This document shows, in pieces, positions 1-6,925 of a DNA stretch of 39,703 nt. The stretch is from Candidatus Omnitrophota bacterium. GTDB lineage: Bacteria; Omnitrophota; Gorgyraeia; 2-01-FULL-45-10. The stretch lies in NCBI GenBank assembly GCA_018823705.1, contig JAHJHP010000051.1, positions 1 to 39,703 on the forward strand, read 5' to 3'. The notes beneath the pieces were generated by a model. It did not search any database. It was not told the origin of the DNA and saw only the letters and a list, made by a program, of their open reading frames with translations. Positions within the stretch are counted from its first letter, which is position 1. Each line of letters begins with the position of its first letter. The position numbers and the translations under genes were made by a program.

Positions 1-1
1 C

Positions 2-2362
2 ATGTACAAGATAGCATTAGCCGATCAGGTCATGACTACACCGGCGTATCTATCGGCCATACAGGGCATCGCCTCATATATGACCGCTAACCCGACTTAC
101 ACTATCGCAAACTTCACCGCCGAGCTCTCGAAGTCAGCCGCGCTCCACAGCGCCATCATCTCCGGAAACCTGGGAGCGGCTCTTGAGATAGTATCAGGCA
201 TCTCTGTTGCCGACCAGACGAGCGTAACGGACACCTACAGAGCGTACTTAGCGGGTGTCGTAAACGGTACAGGTTACACGCTGGCAGGTTATATCGCCAC
301 ATTACAGACCACCGACTCGGCCAACCAGATAGATCTCGCATTAAATTCAGGGTCGTTGAGGGCTGACTTTGCTGCGATATATGGCATTGCTAATAATAGC
401 CAAGTTCTAACGGATGCTAGTTACCTATCTATATTACAGGGCATAGCGGGTTACATGGCCTCCAATCCCTCTTACACGATCGGAAGCTTCACGGCGGAAT
501 TGCAGGCTCTTTCCGCGATAGACGGCGCCATCGAGAGTAACAATCTGAGGAATGAGTTTGCTTCCATCTACGGTATAGCCGTGAGCGACCAGGTCTTCAC
601 CAATCAAAACTACAGGTACACTTTAGCAGGTACAGCGGGTTACATGGCCTCCAACCCCTCTTACACGATCGAAAGCTTCACGGCGGAATTGCAGGCTCTT
701 TCTGTGATAGACGGCGCCATCGCGAGTAACAATCTGAGGAATGAGTTTGCTTCCATCTACGGTATAGCCGTGAGCGACCAGGTCTTCACCAATCAAAACT
801 ACAGGTACATTTTAGCGGGTACAGCGGGTTACATGGCCTCCAATCCCTCTTACACGATCGAAAGCTTTGTAAATGAGTTATCGAAATCAGCTAGCTTGCA
901 TGCGGCCCTTGATTCGAACGGTTTGCGTGAAGCATTCGCCGCGGTTTCCGGCATCTCCGTTGCCGACCAGATCAGCGTCACGACAAAATACCGCGGATAC
1001 CTTGCGGGAGTGGTAAACGGCACAGGTTATACTGAGAATATGTATATCGCCGTACTAAAAGGAACGGATCTGGCCAATCAGATCGACCAGTCCCTGAGCG
1101 TCGGTACGCTTCGCGCGGACTTCGCTGCCATGTACAAGATAGCACAAGCCGATCAGGTTATGACTAAGCCAGCGTATTTATTGACGACACAGAGCATCGG
1201 TTTTTACATGGTCGCTAACCCTGATTACACCATCACTAAATTCACCGCCGAGCTTTCAAGCTCCGCTGCGCTTCACAGCGCCATCAGCGCAAACTCGCTG
1301 CAGGGGGCATTCGCTACAGTGTCCGGTATCTCGGCCGCCGACCAGGCGAGCGTAACCCCCGCATACAGGGGATACCTCGCGGGAGTGGTAAACGGCACAG
1401 GCTATACCATGAGTACTTATATTACATCCCTGAAGGATTTCGGCGCGGTCTATACCTATTACCAGCCTTCAGGTAGGATTCACACAAAAACCACTGTCGA
1501 TGGCAGTGTCTATACATACACTTACCAGGAGCCGTCCGGCGTCATGGCGTTGTGCGTCCTTACCTACGCTGACGGACGCACGGTCACATACACTTACGAT
1601 GATAACGGGCGCATTTCGTATTCCGTCCAGAGTTGGGATAACCTGAGAACCGATTACACCTACGACGCTTTTAACAGGGTCATCACGAAAAAACTTAGCG
1701 CCGCCGACACTAACGGCGCTAAGTCATTCGAATATATTTATTCTGATGACAGCGTCGGCCGTCTTATTAAGACGAGGTGTTTTGCCAATCAGGATTTTAC
1801 GGATCTGATAATCATTTACACCAACTACAATAACAGCGCCAATAAAACCGAGTCGAAAACTTTCATGCAAAACGATGCCCAGACATCCTATGTTTATCAG
1901 GATTCCGCGGCAGGTTATACCATAGAGAATATAATGGAGAAGCCGCAAACAGGGAGTGCGGACCCCGACGTTTATTTCAAATATATGGATAACGGAAGCG
2001 GCAAGTTCAGCTACTCTATACGCTCCGGTCTTAACGCCGATTCGAACGGCGCGTTTTCGTATATTTATGATTACTATTCTACCGGTGAACTTCATTACAA
2101 GTATTCTTATTCCGACCAGCTCTGGGGTGACGGTTTCGATACCGTGGTGAACTCGAAGCTTCTAGGCACATATGTTTTCGATATAACCGGCAGTTCTACC
2201 TGGACCGCGGAGTATATTGCGCCCGATACAGGTGAAGTCAACGAACTATTGCAGAGGATGGATGTTCAGAATAAAATCAAGGGATATGGCGTTACACCTG
2301 AAAAAGGGTTTACGTTTACCGCGGCTATGTCAGGAGAGCAGCAGAATCCGTTCAAGCAATAA
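2..2362 (+). CDS. Large repeat surface protein with YD/Rhs-like region (5' truncated)
   Basis: The reading frame is open to the window edge, so the N-terminus is missing; 786 residues are visible. Residues 1 to about 480 hold eight tandem units of roughly 62-63 residues. Most units begin LR..FA..YGI or L..AFA.VSGIS, then carry a DQ, a Y...LAG or Y.L..G segment, and either NPSYTI.SF..EL or GTGYT...YI..L. From about residue 483 the sequence changes to Tyr-rich YD/Rhs-like repeats (for example TYTYDDNGRISY and DYTYDAFNRVITKK), which continue in looser form to about 700. The C-terminus contains GYGVTPEKGFTFT and has no recognised anchor. Large repeat proteins with YD repeats are normally secreted or surface exposed; export cannot be checked here because the start is absent. 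I do not recognise the 63-residue unit as a named family. A hairpin terminator follows at 2382-2419. Confidence 0.85.
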   Translation: MYKIALADQVMTTPAYLSAIQGIASYMTANPTYTIANFTAELSKSAALHSAIISGNLGAALEIVSGISVADQTSVTDTYRAYLAGVVNGTGYTLAGYIATLQTTDSANQIDLALNSGSLRADFAAIYGIANNSQVLTDASYLSILQGIAGYMASNPSYTIGSFTAELQALSAIDGAIESNNLRNEFASIYGIAVSDQVFTNQNYRYTLAGTAGYMASNPSYTIESFTAELQALSVIDGAIASNNLRNEFASIYGIAVSDQVFTNQNYRYILAGTAGYMASNPSYTIESFVNELSKSASLHAALDSNGLREAFAAVSGISVADQISVTTKYRGYLAGVVNGTGYTENMYIAVLKGTDLANQIDQSLSVGTLRADFAAMYKIAQADQVMTKPAYLLTTQSIGFYMVANPDYTITKFTAELSSSAALHSAISANSLQGAFATVSGISAADQASVTPAYRGYLAGVVNGTGYTMSTYITSLKDFGAVYTYYQPSGRIHTKTTVDGSVYTYTYQEPSGVMALCVLTYADGRTVTYTYDDNGRISYSVQSWDNLRTDYTYDAFNRVITKKLSAADTNGAKSFEYIYSDDSVGRLIKTRCFANQDFTDLIIIYTNYNNSANKTESKTFMQNDAQTSYVYQDSAAGYTIENIMEKPQTGSADPDVYFKYMDNGSGKFSYSIRSGLNADSNGAFSYIYDYYSTGELHYKYSYSDQLWGDGFDTVVNSKLLGTYVFDITGSSTWTAEYIAPDTGEVNELLQRMDVQNKIKGYGVTPEKGFTFTAAMSGEQQNPFKQ
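446..868 (+). repeat. 189-bp tandem DNA repeat inside the surface protein gene
   Basis: The segment beginning gcgggttacatggcctccaa occurs at 446, 635 and 824, an exact period of 189 bp (63 codons). Copies one and two are nearly identical over their full length; the third diverges after about 45 bp. The protein-level repeat is older, because the other units match only in amino acids. This looks like a recent in-frame duplication within an already repetitive gene. Confidence 0.9.
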
Positions 2363-2381
2363 AAAAGATACCGCGACAGTG

Positions 2382-2419
2382 AAAAATGCGCTACACATTA
2401 ATTTGTTTGGCGCATTTTT
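2382..2419 (+). terminator. Hairpin terminator after the repeat protein gene
   Basis: AAAAATGCGC (2382-2391) pairs perfectly with GCGCATTTTT (2410-2419) around an 18-base loop. The T-run that ends the stem follows the stop codon at 2362 by about 50 bases. The form fits a factor-independent terminator, although the loop is long. The A-tract on the left means it could also work from the opposite strand. Confidence 0.5.
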
Positions 2420-2494
2420 AGTAATTCGGTAATTTTACCTGCCAAAACTCCTCTATACATTCCATATAATATTTGATATAATTATGAAATTCAT

Positions 2495-2568
2495 GGGGCT
2501 GTGGTGAAGAGGGATCACATCACAATGGCATTGTGAGGTCACGAGTTCGATTCTCGTCAGCTCCACCA
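2495..2568 (+). tRNA. tRNA-Ala (anticodon GGC)
   Basis: The 74-base cloverleaf folds completely. The acceptor GGGGCTG pairs with CAGCTCC and contains the G3-U70 wobble that identifies alanine tRNAs. The D stem is GTGA/TCAC, the anticodon stem TCACA/TGTGA with loop ATGGCAT (anticodon GGC at 2527-2529), and the T arm ACGAG-TTCGATT-CTCGT. The discriminator A and the CCA end (2566-2568) are encoded. The variable loop is short (4 bases). TATAAT sequences at 2465-2470 and 2477-2482 are possible -10 elements, but I see no good -35. Confidence 0.95.
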
Positions 2569-2574
2569 ATGCAA

Positions 2575-2692
2575 ATTTGGCCTCAGCCAAAAAGAGATGT
2601 CTTGCTTTTTGGCTTCGGCCCGCCGGCAAGCAAATAAAGGCGGGGCTTGCGCCCAAATTTGTTTAAGGAAAACCTAAATCGGTTTTCCTTAA
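2575..2692. repeat. Composite non-coding repeat, copy 1 (after tRNA-Ala)
   Basis: Three blocks are seen. The left block is atttggcctcagccaaaaag onward (2575-2604). The right block contains ggcttcggcccgccggcaag and runs 2609-2657. The third is a perfect 12-bp hairpin, TTAAGGAAAACC (2663-2674) against GGTTTTCCTTAA (2681-2692). The same three blocks recur at 2745-2926. It starts 7 bases after the tRNA CCA end. Function is unknown; the hairpin could end the tRNA transcript but has no clear T-tract. Confidence 0.8.
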
Positions 2693-2744
2693 GGATCCTT
2701 TCCCTTATGTTGAAGTAACGGGAGAAGGACTCGAAGCTAGTATC

Positions 2745-2926
2745 ATTTGGCCTCAGCCAAAAAGAGATGTCTTGTCCCGCCCGGAACAGAACAAGGGGCG
2801 GGATCCCGCCCCGGGATAAACAGATGGTGGGGCTTCTTTGGCTTCGGCCCGCCGGCAAGCAAATAAAGGCGGGGCTTGCGCCCAAACGCTTTTAAAGAAA
2901 ACCTTTCTAGAAAAGGTTTTCTTTAA
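2745..2926. repeat. Composite non-coding repeat, copy 2 (before tRNA-Leu)
   Basis: The left block (2745-2774) and right block (2838-2886) match copy 1 essentially base for base. They are separated here by an extra GC-rich segment of about 63 bases that has its own palindromic core (ggggcgggatcccgcccc). The element again ends in a hairpin, TTAAAGAAAACCTT (2892-2905) against AAGGTTTTCTTTAA (2913-2926). The hairpin sequence differs from copy 1 but pairs perfectly, so pairing rather than sequence appears conserved. Confidence 0.8.
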
Positions 2927-2967
2927 GGTTGTTATTAAGGTTTTTCTCAATGTTCCTTGAAATTTAT

Positions 2968-3053
2968 GCCGAAGTGGTGGAATGGCATACACGCCGGTCT
3001 CAAAAACCGGTAACCTCACGGTTGTGTGGGTTCGACTCCCACCTTCGGCACCA
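2968..3053 (+). tRNA. tRNA-Leu (anticodon CAA)
   Basis: An 86-base class II tRNA. The acceptor GCCGAAG pairs with CTTCGGC, followed by A and an encoded CCA (3051-3053). The anticodon stem is CCGGT/ACCGG with loop CTCAAAA, giving anticodon CAA at 3001-3003 (reads UUG). A long variable arm (taacctcacggtt) and the T arm GTGGG-TTCGACT-CCCAC complete the fold. The tRNA lies about 40 bases after composite repeat copy 2. Confidence 0.96.
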
Positions 3054-3068
3054 TTCTGCTTCGCCATT

Positions 3069-3177
3069 TAGTTGTCAGTTGACAGTTTTTAGTAAACACT
3101 TATTTCTGAGAACCACGATAAAATCATACAATACTAAACATAGTATCTAACAACCGACAACTGTTAACTGTCAACTA
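3069..3177. repeat. Imperfect inverted repeat of TGACAGTT/CAACTG motifs
   Basis: TAGTTGTCAGTTGACAGTTT near 3069 is mirrored by AACTGTTAACTGTCAACTA ending at 3177. The two arms are about 80 bases apart and each is rich in the same short motif, so several pairings are possible. It fills most of the space between tRNA-Leu and nfo. No gene is visible in it and no function is evident. Confidence 0.55.
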
Positions 3178-3208
3178 TCGGTGCTTCGGTGGATAAAACC
3201 ATAAAATT

Positions 3209-4054
3209 ATGCGCATAGGATTGCACGTCTCGATCGCCGGAAAGATATATGAATCGCTTGAGCGGGCGAATGCCCTCGGCTGCAACACTATGCAGATATT
3301 CAGCCGTAATCCCCGCGGCTGGCAGTTCACAGAATTTGCGCCCTCCGACACAGCACAGTTCAGGAAACTAAAAGAGAAGTTAGAAATAAGGCCGGTAGTG
3401 GTGCACATTCCTTATTTGATCAATTTAGCGACGCCTGACGATGAGCTGCATAGAAGATCGATAAACGCTTACATAGATGATCTCAGGCGTACGGATGAAC
3501 TTGACGCGGAATGTTTTGTTACGCATCTGGGAAGCCATGTCGGCAGCGGAGAGGAAGGTGGAATTAAGAGGTTCGCTAGAGCTCTGAACGAGGTAATCGA
3601 CAAGGCCAGGCCGAAGACGATGATCCTTCTTGAGAATACGGCGGGCTCCGGATCGATGATCGGATACAGGTTTGAACACATAAAACGCATAATGGACAAT
3701 CTCGATAACGCTGAAAATATCGGCGTCTGTTTAGATACCGCCCATACCTTTGAAGCAGGCTATGATATTCGGACCAGGGCAGGCCTTGACTCCACATTGA
3801 AAACGTTCGACTCGCTTATCGGGCTTAAGCGCATAAAGGTAGTGCATTTTAATGACAGCCTTTCTTTGCTCGGTTCGCACGTCGACAGGCATCAGCATAT
3901 AGGAAAAGGCAATATCGGCCTGAGCGGCTTAAAGCGTATAATAAACCATCCGAAGCTTAAAGATGCCGCTTTTATTATGGAGACTCCGAAAAATACCGAG
4001 AAAGACGATCAGATGAATATGCGCTTGGCGCAAAAAATGCTTAAGGATAAGTGA
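3209..4054 (+). CDS. nfo: Endonuclease IV (AP endonuclease)
   Basis: 281 residues, the normal length for the family. This metal-dependent TIM-barrel enzyme cuts DNA 5' to abasic sites in base-excision repair. All the characteristic trinuclear metal-site segments are visible: VVVHIPY, FVTHLGSH, ILLENTAGSGS, GVCLDTAHTFEAG, VVHFNDS, SHVDRHQHIGKG and AFIMETPKN, so the enzyme should be active. The chosen ATG gives the usual MRIGLHVS start; the upstream Shine-Dalgarno match is weak. The stop codon overlaps the leuS start (TGATG), so the two genes are probably translationally coupled. Confidence 0.97.
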   Translation: MRIGLHVSIAGKIYESLERANALGCNTMQIFSRNPRGWQFTEFAPSDTAQFRKLKEKLEIRPVVVHIPYLINLATPDDELHRRSINAYIDDLRRTDELDAECFVTHLGSHVGSGEEGGIKRFARALNEVIDKARPKTMILLENTAGSGSMIGYRFEHIKRIMDNLDNAENIGVCLDTAHTFEAGYDIRTRAGLDSTLKTFDSLIGLKRIKVVHFNDSLSLLGSHVDRHQHIGKGNIGLSGLKRIINHPKLKDAAFIMETPKNTEKDDQMNMRLAQKMLKDK

Positions 4055-6528
4055 TGGACGAGAAATTATTTCCGTTTGATACAATAGAACCGAAGTGGCA
4101 GGCCTTCTGGCGCGCAGAGAAGCTCTTCAATGTCGACACTAATAATGTCGCGAATAAATACTATTGCCTGATGATGTTCCCGTATCCTTCGGCGGCGCTC
4201 CATGTCGGCCATGGCCGGAACTATATAATAGGTGATGCTGTCGCGCGTTATAAGATGATGCGCGGGTTCAATGTGCTGACACCCATGGGGTTCGACGCGT
4301 TCGGTCTTCCCGCAGAGAATGCCGCCATAAAAGACGGTATCCATCCCGAGATCTCCACCCTTAATAATATCAGGACCATGAAAGAACAGTTTAACCGCTG
4401 GGGTGTTGAATACGATTGGGACAGGGAGGTCATCTCATGCCTGCCGGCTTATTACAAATGGACGCAGTGGATATTTCTTAAGCTGCATGCAAAAGGCCTC
4501 GCTTATAAGAAGAAGGCATTTGTCAATTGGTGCCCGTCCTGTCAGACGGTGTTGGCAAACGAGCAGGTAGTGGACAATGCCTGCGAACGTTGCTCGACTC
4601 CGGTGCAGCAAAAGGACCTCGAGCAATGGTTCTTTAAGATCACGGAATACGCGGATCGGCTGCTGAAAGATATTACGAAGCTTACAGAATGGCCGGAGCG
4701 CGTAAAGACCATGCAGCGCAATTGGATAGGCTCTAGCTGCGGAGTGGAGATAGATTTCAAGGTCGAAGGATCCGACGAGTTCCTTAAGTGTTTCACGACG
4801 AGGGTAGATACCATATACGGCGCTACGTTCATGGCCATAGCTCCCGAGCATCTCATGGTCCACACGCTGATAAAAGGCGCTAAGGGCAAGGAGCAGCTTT
4901 TAAAAGAGATACAGAAGATGCGGGATGTCTCCAGGATCGAGCGTTCCGACGCTAAAGTAGAGAAAGAAGGCGTATTTACTGGTCGATATGTGATAAATCC
5001 GGCTAGCGGAAACAGGATGCCGGTCTATGTGGCAAATTATATACTCATGGAATACGGCACCGGCGCTATCATGGCGGTTCCCGCACATGACCAGAGAGAT
5101 TTTGATTTTGCGAAGAAATACGACCTCCCGATAACGGTCGTTATAGACGATCCTGCATCCCCGCTTGATGGGGCCCGGATGAAAGAAGCATATACTGCCG
5201 AAGGCATCATGGCCAACTCCGGACAATTTAACGGTATGTCGTCGGAGAAAGCTATGGAAAAGATAGCGGATTATTTTGAGAACAAGGGGTTCGGAAAGAG
5301 AATGACCAGGTACAGGCTTCGTGACTGGCTTATTTCTCGCCAGAGATACTGGGGCGCTCCGATCCCTATCGTTTACTGCGGTAAATGCGGCACAGTCCCT
5401 GTGCCCGACAAAGATCTGCCGGTGCTATTACCCGGCAATGTGGAGTTCAGGCCGACGGGTGAGAGCCCGTTAAAGGCGGCTAAGGATTTTGTTAATACAA
5501 AATGTCCGCGTTGCGGAGGGCCCGCCGCGCGCGAGACCGACACCATGGATACGTTTGTCGATTCGAGCTGGTATTATCTGCGCTATATAACGCCCGGAAC
5601 AAACGATAAGCCGTTCGATACGGCCGCTGTGAATAAATGGCTTCCGGTCGATCAATATATCGGCGGGGTAGAGCATGCAATACTGCATCTTTTATATTCA
5701 CGGTTCATAACCAAATTCCTGCATGACATCGGCAGCGTCGGATTTGATGAGCCATTCAAAAATCTATTTACGCAGGGGATGATCACCAAAAACGGCGTAA
5801 AGATGTCGAAATCCAAAGGCAACACCGTCAGTCCGGATGCCTTGATCGGTGAATACGGCGCGGATACGGTAAGGCTTTACACTCTCTTTATAGGGCCTCC
5901 CGAAAAAGACGCCGAGTGGTCTGACAGAGGAGTCGAGGGCGCCTTCAGGTTCCTGGGAAGAGTCTGGCGCCTGGTGGAGAAAGTCCGTCTTTCCGGAATG
6001 AAGACTCGTCCGGAAGCGAAATTGTCACAGGCAGAAGCAGGGTTGAAGCGCAAGATACACCGGACGATAAAGAAGGTGACCGATGACCTGGACGGAGGGT
6101 TTCACTTCAATACGGCGATAAGCTCCATAATGGAGCTGGTGAATGAGTCGTATGACCTTATAGGCAAGGATGAGAATGCCTGCGGGTCCGCCGTTTTACG
6201 TGAGGCCGCGGAGAGCGTCATCATCCTGCTGGCGCCGTTCGTCCCGCATATCTCCGAAGAGATGTGGCAGCTGATCGGGAAGAAGAGTAGCATATTCCGT
6301 TCGAGCTGGCCTATCTTCGATAAAGATGCTATGGTCGAGGACAGGATCACTATACCCGTCCAGATAAATGGAAAACTCAGATCTACAGTGGAAGCCCCCC
6401 TTGATATAAAAGAAGAGGCTTTAAAGGAGCTGGTTCTGGCTGACTCTAAAGTCATAAAGTGGACCGCAGGAAACGCGATTAAAAAATTCATAGTTGTTCC
6501 CAAAAAACTTGTCAATATAGTAGTCTAA
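4054..6528 (+). CDS. leuS: Leucyl-tRNA synthetase
   Basis: A class I aminoacyl-tRNA synthetase that charges tRNA-Leu with leucine in the cytoplasm. Signatures are the HIGH box as HVGHGRN near residue 50, CP1 editing-domain segments (TRVDTIYGATF and GTGAIMAVPAHDQRDFDFA), the MDTFVDSSWYYLRY segment, and KMSKSKGN before the anticodon-binding domain. Two CxxC pairs lie in the insertions (CPSC/CERC and CGKC/CPRC). The frame also has a GTG at 4051, but ATG 4054 gives the TGATG overlap with nfo and sits behind AAGGATAA. About 824 residues, full length. In enterobacteria leuS neighbours lptE-holA; here the comEA-like gene, comEC, a PilZ gene and a TPR gene lie in between. Confidence 0.97.
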   Translation: MDEKLFPFDTIEPKWQAFWRAEKLFNVDTNNVANKYYCLMMFPYPSAALHVGHGRNYIIGDAVARYKMMRGFNVLTPMGFDAFGLPAENAAIKDGIHPEISTLNNIRTMKEQFNRWGVEYDWDREVISCLPAYYKWTQWIFLKLHAKGLAYKKKAFVNWCPSCQTVLANEQVVDNACERCSTPVQQKDLEQWFFKITEYADRLLKDITKLTEWPERVKTMQRNWIGSSCGVEIDFKVEGSDEFLKCFTTRVDTIYGATFMAIAPEHLMVHTLIKGAKGKEQLLKEIQKMRDVSRIERSDAKVEKEGVFTGRYVINPASGNRMPVYVANYILMEYGTGAIMAVPAHDQRDFDFAKKYDLPITVVIDDPASPLDGARMKEAYTAEGIMANSGQFNGMSSEKAMEKIADYFENKGFGKRMTRYRLRDWLISRQRYWGAPIPIVYCGKCGTVPVPDKDLPVLLPGNVEFRPTGESPLKAAKDFVNTKCPRCGGPAARETDTMDTFVDSSWYYLRYITPGTNDKPFDTAAVNKWLPVDQYIGGVEHAILHLLYSRFITKFLHDIGSVGFDEPFKNLFTQGMITKNGVKMSKSKGNTVSPDALIGEYGADTVRLYTLFIGPPEKDAEWSDRGVEGAFRFLGRVWRLVEKVRLSGMKTRPEAKLSQAEAGLKRKIHRTIKKVTDDLDGGFHFNTAISSIMELVNESYDLIGKDENACGSAVLREAAESVIILLAPFVPHISEEMWQLIGKKSSIFRSSWPIFDKDAMVEDRITIPVQINGKLRSTVEAPLDIKEEALKELVLADSKVIKWTAGNAIKKFIVVPKKLVNIVV

Positions 6529-6548
6529 GGGCTCAATACATTTCCTAT

Positions 6549-6917
6549 ATGTTTAATCTGGAGAGACTGGAGAGAGGCCTTTTAATATTTTTATTGGGGA
6601 CGCTTCTCGTGGGCGCCGGCATAATAGCCTATAAGAAATCGTTCCCAACAGGCTATTTGCGCATAGAGCCTTCCGTGCCCTCACCTGAAACGTTCTCCGG
6701 CGGCAACGTCCCCAAAAAGCACAAAAAAATCAATATTAATGAAGCTTCTTCCGGGGAATTAACAGGCCTTAAAGGTGTGGGTCCGACCCTTGCCGCCCGG
6801 ATAGTGGAGTACAGGTCGACTAAAGGGATGTTTCTTTTCAAAGAAGACCTGAAGAAGGTTCCAAGGATAGGTGAGAAGCTTTTTTCGAAGATCAAAGACG
6901 ACATTTCGGTAGAGTGA
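6549..6917 (+). CDS. ComEA-like membrane-anchored helix-hairpin-helix protein
   Basis: 122 residues. One membrane helix near the N-terminus (about residues 10-28, LLIFLLGTLLVGAGIIAY) is followed by a linker and a ComEA-type double HhH domain: ININEASSGELTGLKGVGP, then a lysine-rich second half ending KVPRIGEKLFSKIKDDI. ComEA proteins bind incoming double-stranded DNA outside the membrane and hand it to the ComEC channel. The gene directly precedes comEC, which supports that role. It starts 20 bases after leuS and is probably cotranscribed with it. Confidence 0.9.
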   Translation: MFNLERLERGLLIFLLGTLLVGAGIIAYKKSFPTGYLRIEPSVPSPETFSGGNVPKKHKKININEASSGELTGLKGVGPTLAARIVEYRSTKGMFLFKEDLKKVPRIGEKLFSKIKDDISVE

Positions 6918-6925
6918 CCCGATAG

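Noticed and set aside
446-868. Possible CRISPR array because of regular repeats
   Set aside because: The unit is 189 bp, contiguous without spacers, and in frame within a coding region.
2453-3067. Minus-strand open frames of 67-104 residues across the two tRNA genes and the composite repeats
   Set aside because: They are antisense to tRNA-Ala and tRNA-Leu and give the familiar false peptides of tRNA complements (LTRIELVTS, GGSRTHT). The rest is repeat sequence.
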